NCBI RefSeq assembly: GCF_036014175.1 | Contig: NZ_CP107917.1 | Location: 6,262,001 to 6,326,000 of the forward strand | Reading direction: 5' to 3' | Source: Streptomyces sp. NBC_00443 | GTDB taxonomy: Bacteria > Actinomycetota > Actinomycetes > Streptomycetales > Streptomycetaceae | Length of the DNA stretch: 64,000 nt | Shown here: in pieces, positions 1 through 8,587 of the stretch | How positions within the stretch are numbered: the first letter of the stretch is position 1 | Layout of the letters: every line of letters begins with the position of its first letter | Notes under the pieces: model-generated | Databases searched by the model: none | What the model was told of the DNA's origin: nothing | Seen by the model: only the letters and a program-made list of their open reading frames with translations | Position numbers and translations under genes: made by a program

Positions 1-218
1 CGGGCGGCTTTGACGTGCAGCGAGTCCGCCGCGGGGGGCGGATCGTATGCAATGTCATGCGCCGCGCGACGGGCTGTGAGCTGGGCAGTGCGATCCACTC
101 GGGGCTCCCCGAAAGACGTCCGGCCGACCGGTTCGGTCATGGCTACCGTAGGGTTACGTCTATTTAACACGCAAAACCCAATATGTAATGCAGAGTTGAG
201 AAGCACAAGGGGGTGTGC

Positions 219-1421
219 ATGGGCGCACGAGGTCAGGCGAGTGCCGGGGAACTGCTCGAACTGGTGCGGAGCGGGCGAGCCGTCACGCGCGGAGCGCTCC
301 AGCAGGCCACCGGTCTCTCCCGGGCCACCGTCGGCCAGCGCCTCGACCGCCTCTTCCGCGCCGGCTGGCTGCGCGAGGGCGCCGGCGGTCCCGTGGGCTC
401 CCCGCTGGGCGGCCGTCCCTCCATCACCCTGGAGTTCGACGACGCCCACGCCGTGGTCCTGGCCGCCGACCTGGAGACCCGGCACGCGCGTGCCGCCGTG
501 CTCTCCCTGACCGGCGAGATCCTCGCCGAGCACACCGGCACGCTGGTCATCGAGGACGGGCCGGACGTGGTGCTGGGCGAGCTCGGGCGATGGTTCGCCG
601 AGCTGCTGGAGAAGGCCGGGCGCCGGGCCGGCGAGGTGGGCGGCATCGGGCTCGCGGTGCCGGGGCCGGTGGACAGCGGGACCGGCCGGGTCGTCCAGCC
701 GCCGATCATGCCGGGCTGGGACGGCTACGACATAACGGGACGCCTGGCCAGGGCCTTCACCGAGGCCACCGGCGCCGCGCCGGTCCCGGTGCTGGTCGAC
801 AACGACGCCAACCTCATGGCGTACGGCGAGCAGCGCACGGCTTTCCCCGGCTGCTCGGCGTTCGTCCTGGTCAAGGTCTCGACCGGCATCGGCGCCGGGG
901 TCGTGGTCGACGGCTCGATCTACCGGGGCATCGACGGGGGTGCCGGCGACATCGGCCACATCCGGGTGCCGGCGGGCGCGGATGCGCTGTGCCGGTGCGG
1001 TTCGTACGGCTGTCTCGCGGCCGTCGCCAGCGGTGGCGCCGTGGCCCGGCGGCTGGCCGAGGCGGGGGTGCCCGCGGCGTCCGGCTCGGATGTGCGGGAT
1101 GTGCTGGCGTCCGGGCATCCGGGGGCGGCCGCGCTGGCACGGGAGGCCGGGCGGCAGGTCGGGGACGTACTGGCGACGGTCGTGACGCTGCTCAACCCCG
1201 GGGTGCTGATGATCGCCGGGGATCTGGCCGGGACGCCCTTCCTCACCGGTGTACGCGAGTTGCTCTACCAGCGGGCGCTGCCGCGCTCCACCGCTCATCT
1301 GAACGTCGTGACCTCAGGGCTGGGGGACCGGGCCGGGCTCGTGGGTGCCGGGGCGCTGGTCGTGGAGCATCTGTACGCGCCCTCGCGGGTGGAGGAACGG
1401 CTGCTCGCACTGGGGGTGTGA
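219..1421 (+). CDS. ROK-family transcriptional regulator
   Basis: The protein has about 400 residues. An N-terminal winged helix-turn-helix (about residues 8-60, 'GLSRATVGQRLDRLF') precedes a sugar-kinase-like ROK domain. Visible ROK features are the glycine-rich phosphate loop region 'GLAVPGPVDSGTGRV', the acidic 'DNDANLMAYGE' segment, and the zinc motif 'CRCGSYGC' followed by 'LAAVASG'. The family represses sugar catabolic or transport genes and usually binds a sugar or sugar phosphate; a specific ligand cannot be read here. I chose ATG at 219 over GTG at 213 because the AAGGGGG ribosome site at about 207-213 is properly spaced only for the ATG. It stands alone upstream of ppdK, with 400 bp between them. 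Confidence 0.9.
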   Translation: MGARGQASAGELLELVRSGRAVTRGALQQATGLSRATVGQRLDRLFRAGWLREGAGGPVGSPLGGRPSITLEFDDAHAVVLAADLETRHARAAVLSLTGEILAEHTGTLVIEDGPDVVLGELGRWFAELLEKAGRRAGEVGGIGLAVPGPVDSGTGRVVQPPIMPGWDGYDITGRLARAFTEATGAAPVPVLVDNDANLMAYGEQRTAFPGCSAFVLVKVSTGIGAGVVVDGSIYRGIDGGAGDIGHIRVPAGADALCRCGSYGCLAAVASGGAVARRLAEAGVPAASGSDVRDVLASGHPGAAALAREAGRQVGDVLATVVTLLNPGVLMIAGDLAGTPFLTGVRELLYQRALPRSTAHLNVVTSGLGDRAGLVGAGALVVEHLYAPSRVEERLLALGV

Positions 1422-1827
1422 CGTCCGTGTTTCCGTCTCGGGGGCACGTCCGCATGGTGAAATCTCGTCGGCTGTGGCAGCGTGATTCTCGCCACCCTTG
1501 ATAAGGGTTGCGCTCAGATGAGCGGATCTTGAGCGGCTGCACTTCTCCAAGGGGTGGCACTCGGTGCCACCTCTTGATCGTTCATCGATCGAAATCAAAC
1601 GTGCGGGATGGATGCTCATCTGAGCGATATACCGCACCCGTGAACCCTCTTGCGTTCAAGAAGTGAAAACATCTGCCCGTCATGGCTTGCCAAGCTTTGA
1701 CTTTCGATCCACTGGCGGACGGGTGGTTACAGGCGCATGACGCGTGAGTAGACGTACCCAGGCGCCTTCGATCTGGGTATGTTCCTCGCCGTCAGGGCAG
1801 CCACCGCGTCCTCGAGGGAGTCGGACC
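1422..1827. other. ppdK upstream intergenic region
   Basis: This 406-bp stretch between the ROK gene and ppdK shows no convincing coding frame and is less GC-rich than its surroundings. It contains a perfect 13-bp inverted repeat, CGCTCAGATGAGC at 1511-1523 and its complement at 1614-1626, and AT-rich segments that could hold the ppdK promoter. A regulator binding the two arms is plausible but not shown. Confidence 0.6.
1511..1626. repeat. 13-bp inverted repeat upstream of ppdK
   Basis: CGCTCAGATGAGC (1511-1523) is repeated as its exact reverse complement at 1614-1626, 90 bp apart. Each arm itself contains the palindrome CTCAGATGAG or CTCATCTGAG with its centre offset. The spacing suits two operator sites more than a terminator hairpin. 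Function is inferred only. Confidence 0.5.
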
Positions 1828-4548
1828 GTGTCGGAAAACAAAGAACCCCACGTAGCGAAGTTCGTTTACGACTTCACCGAGGGAAACAAGGACCTCAAGG
1901 ACCTCCTGGGTGGCAAGGGCGCGAACCTCGCCGAGATGACCAACCTGGGGCTCCCCGTTCCCCCCGGCTTCACGATCACGACGGAAGCCTGCAAGGTCTA
2001 CCTCGTCAGTGGCGAGGAGCCCGCGGCACTGCGTGACGAGGTGAGTGCGCACCTCGACGCCCTCGAGTCCCGCATGGGCAAGAAGCTCGGCCAGGCCGAC
2101 AACCCGCTGCTCGTCTCGGTCCGTTCCGGCGCCAAGTTCTCCATGCCCGGAATGATGGACACGGTCCTCAACATCGGACTCTCCGACAAGTCCGTGAAGG
2201 GCCTCGCCGAGCAGGCGGGCGACGAGCGGTTCGCCTGGGACTCCTACCGGCGCCTCATCCAGATGTTCGGCAAGACGGTCCTCGGTGTCGACGGCGAGCT
2301 CTTCGAGGAGGCCCTCGACAGGGCCAAGGAGGCCAAGAAGGTCACGGTCGACACCGACCTGGAGGCCGCCGACCTCAAGAAGCTGGTCACCGCCTTCAAG
2401 AAGATCGTGAAGAAGGAGGCCGGCCGGGACTTCCCGCAGGAGCCGCGCGAGCAGATGGACCTCGCCATCCACGCGGTCTTCGACTCCTGGAACACCGACC
2501 GCGCCAAGCTCTACCGCCGCCAGGAGCGCATCCCGCACGACCTCGGTACGGCCGTCAACGTCTGCTCGATGGTCTTCGGCAACCTCGGCCCGGACTCCGG
2601 CACGGGCGTCGCCTTCACCCGCGACCCCGCCTCCGGCCACCAGGGCGTCTACGGCGACTACCTGCAGAACGCCCAGGGCGAGGACGTGGTCGCGGGCATC
2701 CGCAACACCGTCCCGCTCGCGGAGCTGGAGTCGATCGACAAGAAGTCGTACGACCAGCTGATGCAGATCATGGAGACGCTGGAGAACCACTACAAGGACC
2801 TCTGCGACATCGAGTTCACCATCGAGCGCGGTCAGCTGTGGATGCTCCAGACCCGCGTCGGCAAGCGCACGGCGGGCGCCGCCTTCCGTATCGCGACCCA
2901 GCTCGTGGACCAGGGCCTCATCGACGAGGCGGAGGCGCTCCAGCGCGTCAACGGCGCCCAGCTCGCGCAGCTGATGTTCCCCAAGTTCGACGACGACGCC
3001 AAGGTCGAGCAGGTCGGCCGGGGCATCGCGGCGTCGCCGGGTGCGGCGGTCGGCAAGGCCGTCTTCGACTCGTACACCGCGGTGAAGTGGTCGCGTTCGG
3101 GCGAGAAGGTCATCCTGGTCCGCCGGGAGACCAACCCCGACGACCTGGACGGCATGATCGCGGCGGAGGGCATCCTCACCTCCCGCGGAGGCAAGACGTC
3201 CCACGCGGCCGTCGTCGCGCGCGGCATGGGCAAGACCTGTGTCTGCGGTGCCGAGGAGCTGGAGGTCGACACCAAGCGCCGCCGGATGACGGTCCCGGGC
3301 GGACACGTCGTCGAGGAGGGCGACGTCATCTCCATCGACGGCTCCAGCGGCAAGGTCTACCTGGGCGAGGTCCCGGTGGTCCCGTCCCCGGTCGTGGAGT
3401 ACTTCGAGGGCCGGATGCACGCGGGCGCGCAGGACGCCGACGAGCTGGTGGAGGCGGTCCACCGCATCATGGCCTTCGCGGACCGCAAGCGCCGGCTGCG
3501 GGTGCGCGCCAACGCGGACAACGCCGAGGACGCGCTGCGCGCCCGTCGCTTCGGCGCCCAGGGCATCGGCCTGTGCCGTACCGAGCACATGTTCCTCGGC
3601 GAGCGCCGCGAGATGGTCGAGAAGCTGATCCTCGCCGACACCGAGGAGGTGCGCGAGGCCGCCCTCTCGGAACTGCTGCCCCTCCAGAAGAAGGACTTCG
3701 TCGAGCTGTTCTCGGCGATGGACGGTCTGCCGGTGACGGTCCGTCTCCTCGACCCGCCGCTGCACGAGTTCCTCCCCGACATCACGGAACTCTCGGTCCG
3801 CGTGGCCCTGGCGGAGTCCCGTCAGGAGCCCCACGAGAACGAGCTCCGCCTGCTCCAGGCCGTGCACCGCCTGCACGAGCAGAACCCGATGCTGGGCCTG
3901 CGCGGCGTACGCTTGGGCCTGGTCATCCCCGGCCTGTTCACGATGCAGGTCCGCGCGATCGCGGAAGCGGCCGCCGAGCGCAAGAACGCCAAGGGCGACC
4001 CGCGCGCCGAGATCATGATCCCGCTCGTCGGCACCGTCCAGGAGCTGGAGATCGTCCGCGAGGAGGCCGACCAGGTCATCGCGGAGGTCGAGGCGGCGAC
4101 GGGCACGAAGCTGAAGCTCTCGATCGGCACGATGATCGAGCTCCCGCGCGCTGCCCTCACGGCCGGTCAGATCGCCGAGGCCGCGGAGTTCTTCTCCTTC
4201 GGCACGAACGACCTCACCCAGACGGTGTGGGGCTTCAGCCGGGACGACGTGGAGGCCTCGTTCTTCACGGCCTACCTGGAGAAGGGCATCTTCGGCGTCT
4301 CCCCGTTCGAGACCATCGACAAGGACGGCGTGGGTTCCCTGGTCACGGCCGCAGCCAAGGCGGGCCGTGAGACCCGCCCCGACCTCAAGCTCGGCGTCTG
4401 CGGCGAGCACGGCGGCGACCCGGAGTCGGTCCACTTCTTCCACGAGGTCGGCCTCGACTACGTCTCCTGCTCCCCGTTCCGCATTCCGGTCGCCCGCCTC
4501 GAGGCCGGCCGCGCGGCCTCCCAGTCGGTGGGCAGCGACCACCGCTAG
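1828..4548 (+). CDS. ppdK: pyruvate, phosphate dikinase
   Basis: This enzyme interconverts pyruvate, ATP and phosphate with phosphoenolpyruvate, AMP and diphosphate, linking glycolysis and gluconeogenesis in the cytosol. The 906-residue length is normal for the family. The N-terminal ATP-grasp domain starts with 'LLGGKGANLAEM'. The swivelling phosphohistidine domain carries 'GGKTSHAAVVARG' with the catalytic histidine at about residue 459. The C-terminal PEP/pyruvate TIM barrel carries 'GVCGEHGGDP' with the catalytic cysteine at about 858. I chose GTG at 1828 because GAGGGAG lies 7 bases upstream and the protein then starts 'MSENKEPHVAKFVYDF'; an in-frame extension to 1744 lacks family similarity. 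It is monocistronic, followed by a strong terminator. Confidence 0.97.
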   Translation: MSENKEPHVAKFVYDFTEGNKDLKDLLGGKGANLAEMTNLGLPVPPGFTITTEACKVYLVSGEEPAALRDEVSAHLDALESRMGKKLGQADNPLLVSVRSGAKFSMPGMMDTVLNIGLSDKSVKGLAEQAGDERFAWDSYRRLIQMFGKTVLGVDGELFEEALDRAKEAKKVTVDTDLEAADLKKLVTAFKKIVKKEAGRDFPQEPREQMDLAIHAVFDSWNTDRAKLYRRQERIPHDLGTAVNVCSMVFGNLGPDSGTGVAFTRDPASGHQGVYGDYLQNAQGEDVVAGIRNTVPLAELESIDKKSYDQLMQIMETLENHYKDLCDIEFTIERGQLWMLQTRVGKRTAGAAFRIATQLVDQGLIDEAEALQRVNGAQLAQLMFPKFDDDAKVEQVGRGIAASPGAAVGKAVFDSYTAVKWSRSGEKVILVRRETNPDDLDGMIAAEGILTSRGGKTSHAAVVARGMGKTCVCGAEELEVDTKRRRMTVPGGHVVEEGDVISIDGSSGKVYLGEVPVVPSPVVEYFEGRMHAGAQDADELVEAVHRIMAFADRKRRLRVRANADNAEDALRARRFGAQGIGLCRTEHMFLGERREMVEKLILADTEEVREAALSELLPLQKKDFVELFSAMDGLPVTVRLLDPPLHEFLPDITELSVRVALAESRQEPHENELRLLQAVHRLHEQNPMLGLRGVRLGLVIPGLFTMQVRAIAEAAAERKNAKGDPRAEIMIPLVGTVQELEIVREEADQVIAEVEAATGTKLKLSIGTMIELPRAALTAGQIAEAAEFFSFGTNDLTQTVWGFSRDDVEASFFTAYLEKGIFGVSPFETIDKDGVGSLVTAAAKAGRETRPDLKLGVCGEHGGDPESVHFFHEVGLDYVSCSPFRIPVARLEAGRAASQSVGSDHR

Positions 4549-4567
4549 GCCGTACGGCCACTGAACT

Positions 4568-4619
4568 CCGGAGTCGTCGCCTGTCCCCGACCCTCAAGAC
4601 CGATGGGCGACGACTCCGG
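4568..4619. repeat. 14-bp inverted repeat downstream of ppdK
   Basis: CCGGAGTCGTCGCC at 4568-4581 pairs perfectly with 4606-4619 across a 24-base loop. It sits between the ppdK stop and the T-tailed hairpin and may add 3'-end stability or assist termination. Confidence 0.6.
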
Positions 4620-4629
4620 TGCACCAAGG

Positions 4630-4662
4630 AGGGCGGCACCCTGTGCGGGGTGCCGCCCTTTT
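4630..4662 (+). terminator. intrinsic terminator of ppdK
   Basis: A 12-bp perfect stem (AGGGCGGCACCC with its complement at 4648-4659), a 6-base loop and a run of four T at 4659-4662 form a canonical Rho-independent terminator about 80 bases after the ppdK stop. Confidence 0.9.
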
Positions 4663-4832
4663 CTGTGTTGCCTGTGGAGGCTGTCTGGCTACGTTGCTCA
4701 CCAGGGGAAGCGATCCACCGTCGGGCGCGTCCACGCGCTACGAGAAGACCGCGACCGTCTACCTGGCCGGACTCAATATCGCTGGGATCTTCCTCGGCTG
4801 TGTGATGTCAGCCGACGCGGATCGGTACACGC

Positions 4833-5212
4833 ATGTCAGACGCTGCCGGCAGCATCACCGCCATAGACGCCATCTGCACCACTCCGCCGCGGCCGGTCGA
4901 CGTGACCGCGCTCTTCCTTCGACTGACCCCGCCGGCGCGTACGGCGACCCGGCTGCACCCGCGCCCCGGGTCCCCGACCGTGCAGGACAGCTCTGTCGGC
5001 GGCCCGCTGCTCCGGCCCGCCGACGAGCCGTGGGCGTACTGCGACGAGCCGCACGACAGGCGCGTGGCGCCAGTGGTCCACTCACCGGACGACGTCCGGC
5101 TCGGCCGCCGCGTCCGCGTCGCATCGGCCGAGCGGCTGTACCTCGACTCCGAGGCACCCGAGTGGACCCCCGAGGAACTGGAGACCTCGGAGCGCGTCGT
5201 TCACGGTCCCTC
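4833..5212 (+). pseudogene. truncated DUF1963-like protein remnant
   Basis: The translation from 4833 contains 'ARTATRLHPRPGSPTVQDSS', then 'VGGPLLRPADEPWAYC', and then 'EWTPEELETSE'. I recognise this as the N-terminal part of a Streptomyces DUF1963 family whose members run well beyond this point. Family-like sequence stops near 5212; the open frame continues only as antisense to the excalibur gene that ends at 5211. The 3' part therefore appears lost, leaving a fragment of about 125 residues. Whether the fragment is expressed is unknown. Identification is from memory of the family, not an alignment. Confidence 0.5.
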
Positions 5213-5696
5213 AGCTGTCGCAGCCCACCCCGTCGTTGTCCCGGTCCAGGTGCGAGGCGTAACCGGGTTCGCCTCGGTGGACGGGGGCCGCGCCGGCCGC
5301 GCGGGCCTCCGAGCAGTTGGCGTAGTAGACGTCGCTGCCGGACGAGTCGCTGTCGCCGTCACCGTCGGAGACGGAGCCGCTGTCCGCCGCGGGCGTCGCC
5401 GTGACCGTGGTGGTGGCCTTGACCGTCTTGGTGGCGGTCACCGTCGGCGCCGGTTCGGGTTCCTCGGCTGCCGCCGTCGTGGTCGCTGTGACAGTGACCG
5501 TGGGCTGGGCTGAGGCTGCGGTCGGCTTCGCCTCGGTGGTCTTCGAGTCCTCGCCCGACGCGCCCGCGCCGATGCCGAGGAAGAAGGCCAGCCCGAGAGC
5601 GGGAAGTACGTAGCGCTTGCGGGCCCATCCAGGGGCCGGGCGGAAGGGCGGCTGCGGTGGCTGCGGTATGGGTGCCGAAGTGTACGGACTGGTCAT
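5211..5696 (-). CDS. membrane-anchored excalibur calcium-binding protein
   Basis: The 161-residue protein has a proline-rich cytoplasmic start, one membrane segment (about 28-46, 'YVLPALGLAFFLGIGAGAS'), a long Thr/Val/Ala/Pro linker of 'TVTVTAT' type, and a C-terminal excalibur domain ('NCSEARAAGAAP', 'LDRDNDGVGC'). Excalibur domains are extracellular and bind calcium through a DxDxDG-like loop, seen here as 'DRDNDGVGCD'. It is a single gene with the remnant of another gene directly downstream. Its cellular role is not known. Confidence 0.8.
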   Translation of the reverse strand: MTSPYTSAPIPQPPQPPFRPAPGWARKRYVLPALGLAFFLGIGAGASGEDSKTTEAKPTAASAQPTVTVTATTTAAAEEPEPAPTVTATKTVKATTTVTATPAADSGSVSDGDGDSDSSGSDVYYANCSEARAAGAAPVHRGEPGYASHLDRDNDGVGCDS

Positions 5697-5786
5697 GTCA
5701 TCCCCCCACTGGTGTGGCCTGACGTGAGGGGATGACCGTAGTGCCGAGCGACCAGTTGTGGAGGAGGTGTGGCTATTTCGTGACCG

Positions 5787-6947
5787 TTACACGCGGAACG
5801 GCCCCTTCACCTCATACGTGATACCGCCCGACGAACTCCCGCTCGTGCCCCGCTGACTGGAGAAGTACAGGCGGGTGCCGTCGGGGGAGAAGGCCGGACC
5901 CGTGATCTCCGAGCCCGACTGGCCGTCGATGCGCAGGAAGGGGGCGATGACGTCGGCCGGGGTGATGACGCAGATCTCCATGTTGCCGCCGTCCTCGGCG
6001 ACGAAGAGGTCGCCGGAGGAGGAGCCGGTGATGTTGTCGACGCCGGTGAGGGGGGCCGTGCCGGAGGTGACGAGGGAGTCGTCGTAGGCCAGCTCGTAGG
6101 TGTTCGACGTGAGGTTGAGCTGCCAGACCCGGTTGTCGCCCTTCGTCGTGAACCACACCGTGTCGTCGGCGTAGTGGCAGCCCTCGCCGCCGTTGAAGGA
6201 CTTGGAACCCGAGACCTGGGAGCGGGTGGCCGTCGGGGAGCCGTCCGGGTCGGGGATGTTGGCCCAGGTGAAGGAGCCCGATGTGGCGCTGCCCGCGACC
6301 ATCACCTGGAGGGTGCCGGAGGACAGGTCGCCCCACGTCGTCGGGACGAAGCGGTAGAAGCGGCCGTTCGTCTCGTCCTCGGTCAGGTAGATCACCTTGC
6401 GCACCGGGTCAGCGGCCGCCGCCTCGTGCTTGAAGCGGCCCATCGCGGCACGCCGGTTCGCCGCCTGTGCGCCCCACGGGTCCGTCTCGTAGACGTAGCC
6501 GAGGGACACCTCCTCGCAGGACAGCCAGGTGTTCCACGGGGTCTTGCCGCCCGCGCAGTTCTGGCGGGTGGAGGAAAGGATGCGGTACGCGGCCGTGATC
6601 GCACCCGCCGACGAGAACTTCACCGCGCTCGCGCCGCCGGAGGGGTTGATCTCGGAGTTGGAGACATAGATCCAGCCCGACCCGTCCGCGTAACAGGCGC
6701 CGCCGTCGGGGGCGTTGTGCCAGGTGTACGACGTACCGGAGACGGTCTGCCCGGAGCGGGCGATGACGCGACTGGTGAAGCCGCTGGGGAGTCTGATGCC
6801 GTTCGCGTCGGGGGAGCCCAGCGCCCCGTAGGGGCCGGTGCCGGGCTGGGCCGGGGCCGCGTACGCGGCGCCACGCCACAGGGTTCCGCCGAACACGGCG
6901 GCAGAGCCGCCGAGGACGGCCGCACGCAGGAGGCTACGACGTTCCAC
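5787..6947 (-). CDS. secreted PhoX-like phosphatase (DUF839 family)
   Basis: About 386 residues. A twin-arginine signal 'RRSLLRAAVLGG' followed by a hydrophobic stretch ending 'GAAYA' predicts Tat export. The mature part carries DUF839/PhoX-type signatures: 'APDGGACY', 'YVSNSEINPSGG', 'CAGGKTPWNTWLSCEE', 'GRFKHEAAA' and 'YLTEDETNGRFYRF'. PhoX proteins are calcium/iron alkaline phosphatases, so phosphate-ester hydrolysis outside the cell is likely, although many Streptomyces members are untested. I chose GTG at 6947 because GGAG lies 5 bases upstream and the Tat motif starts at once; upstream in-frame codons to 7106 look non-coding. Confidence 0.85.
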   Translation of the reverse strand: MERRSLLRAAVLGGSAAVFGGTLWRGAAYAAPAQPGTGPYGALGSPDANGIRLPSGFTSRVIARSGQTVSGTSYTWHNAPDGGACYADGSGWIYVSNSEINPSGGASAVKFSSAGAITAAYRILSSTRQNCAGGKTPWNTWLSCEEVSLGYVYETDPWGAQAANRRAAMGRFKHEAAAADPVRKVIYLTEDETNGRFYRFVPTTWGDLSSGTLQVMVAGSATSGSFTWANIPDPDGSPTATRSQVSGSKSFNGGEGCHYADDTVWFTTKGDNRVWQLNLTSNTYELAYDDSLVTSGTAPLTGVDNITGSSSGDLFVAEDGGNMEICVITPADVIAPFLRIDGQSGSEITGPAFSPDGTRLYFSSQRGTSGSSSGGITYEVKGPFRV

Positions 6948-7102
6948 TCTCACTCCAAGAGGTGCCGTACCGCCCCGCCGCCGGTCGACGACGGGGTCGT
7001 GCCAGGGGAGCGGCATGGAACCTAAGGGAGCATGGTGGACGGACCGTGGCCAAATGGTGGCCGCCGGACGGCGTACCTGGGAGCCGTCCATGGGCGAGCA
7101 GG

Positions 7103-8587
7103 TCATGCGCGCAGCGCCGGCACTCCCCGCCTCCGCTGTCCGGGCCGCTCGACACCCGGGCCGGGTGTCTCGCGCGGCGGTTCCGCCGACGGCAGCCGGA
7201 CCACCGCGTCCAGACCGCCCGCGGCCGAGGCGTGCAGGCTCGCCTCACCGCCGCTCGCGTGCGCGAGCCGATGGACCAGCGAAAGGCCCAGCCCCGTACC
7301 GCCCTTGGGGGCGCCCGGCGCGCGCCAGAAGCGGTCGAAGGCGCGGGCGCGCTGCTCCGGGGTCATGCCGGGCCCCTCGTCGGTGATGTGCAGGTCGAGC
7401 CAGGCGGGGCGGGCGTCGCGCAGGGCGCGGCGGACCGGCACATGGAGCCGTAGCTCGATGGCGACGGTGCTGTCGGGCGGGGAGGCGCGCAGGGCGTTGG
7501 AGAGCAGGTTGTCCACGATCTGCTCGACCCCACCCGGCACCGCGAGAACCGGCCCCACACTGCCCGCGAACAGGACGAGGGAGACCCGCTGCTGCTCGAA
7601 CAGCGGCAGCCAGGTGCGGTGCCGTTCCGCGCAGACCGCGCCCACGTCGACCGGGGCGGGCGTCGCGGAGTCCTCCTCCAGGCGGGCCATCGCCAGCAGC
7701 CCCTCGACCATCCGCGCGAGCCGGTCCGTCTCGGTCACGGCGGCGGTGAGGCTGCCGATGCCGCGGTCCGAGACGTTCGGTTCCAGGTTCTCCAGCCGCA
7801 GCCGCAACGCCGCGAGCGGAGTCTTCAGCTGGTGCGACGCCTCGCCCGCGAACGCCCGCTGGGCGGCGAGGAGATGAGCGAGCCGGGCCGCCGTACGGTT
7901 GAAGGCGGCGGCCAGCCGGCGGACCTCGGGCGGACCCTTCGTCATCGTCACCGGACGGGCCCGCCCGCCCTCCGCCAACTCATGGGTGGCGCGCTCCAGT
8001 TCACGGATGGGACGTCCTGCCCAGCAGGCGATGGCGAACCCGACCACCGCGACCGCGGTGAGGACCCCGAGCCCGCCGAGGGCCAGCAACAGCCAGACAT
8101 GATGGACGCGTTCGTGCACCGTCCGCGTCGGCAGCGTCAGCCACACGGCACCCTGCAGCCGCTCATCGCGCACGACCGGCCCGGCGACCGACAGGTACTC
8201 GACGCCGCCGATGGTCGACGTACGGACGTCCACGGTGGACGTGCCGCGCAGGGCGGCCGCGATACCGGGGCGGGAGGCGAGGTTGGACGACATCACCGCC
8301 GCCCGCGGATGCGAGGTGGCGAGCAGGGCGCCCGAGGCGTCCACGATCACCACCTGCCCGCCGATGCGCTCGGCACAGCGCACCACCCGGCGCGGCAGAT
8401 CCCGCTCGGCACGGCCCGCGCTGAGGGACAGCGAGGCGTACGCGGACACCGACTCCGCCTCGTCCTTCGCCGCGCTCACCACCCGCTCCCGCTCGCTGCG
8501 CGAGTAGACGAAGCCCAGCGGGATCTCCAGGCAGACCAGGACGAGCGCGGCGAGACTGAGGTAGCTGAGCAGCAGCCGGCGGGTCAT
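7103..8587 (-). CDS. sensor histidine kinase of a two-component system
   Basis: About 494 residues. There is a first membrane segment near residues 5-25 ('LLLSYLSLAALVLVCLEIPLGF'-like; only part quoted), an extracytoplasmic sensor region, a second membrane segment followed by HAMP, then HisKA with 'EASHQLKTPLAALR' (phosphorylated His about 252). The ATPase domain shows N box 'DNLLSNALRAS', G1 'DEGPGMTPE' and G2 'GTGLGLSLV'. It autophosphorylates and passes phosphate to the regulator encoded just upstream. ATG at 8587 overlaps the regulator's stop in an ATGA, so the pair is translationally coupled. The stimulus cannot be told from the sequence. Confidence 0.9.
   Translation of the reverse strand: MTRRLLLSYLSLAALVLVCLEIPLGFVYSRSERERVVSAAKDEAESVSAYASLSLSAGRAERDLPRRVVRCAERIGGQVVIVDASGALLATSHPRAAVMSSNLASRPGIAAALRGTSTVDVRTSTIGGVEYLSVAGPVVRDERLQGAVWLTLPTRTVHERVHHVWLLLALGGLGVLTAVAVVGFAIACWAGRPIRELERATHELAEGGRARPVTMTKGPPEVRRLAAAFNRTAARLAHLLAAQRAFAGEASHQLKTPLAALRLRLENLEPNVSDRGIGSLTAAVTETDRLARMVEGLLAMARLEEDSATPAPVDVGAVCAERHRTWLPLFEQQRVSLVLFAGSVGPVLAVPGGVEQIVDNLLSNALRASPPDSTVAIELRLHVPVRRALRDARPAWLDLHITDEGPGMTPEQRARAFDRFWRAPGAPKGGTGLGLSLVHRLAHASGGEASLHASAAGGLDAVVRLPSAEPPRETPGPGVERPGQRRRGVPALRA

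Noticed and set aside
1..510. Open frame from position 10
   Set aside because: Overlaps the ROK gene in another frame and crosses its AT-rich promoter.
1792..4542. 916-codon open frame antisense to ppdK
   Set aside because: GC-rich codon bias keeps the antisense frame open; composition is Asp/Leu/Val/Arg with no domain, while the plus strand is a textbook PPDK.
4619..5404. 261-codon rightward frame downstream of ppdK
   Set aside because: Begins inside the ppdK terminator; Arg-rich shadow of the DUF1963 fragment.
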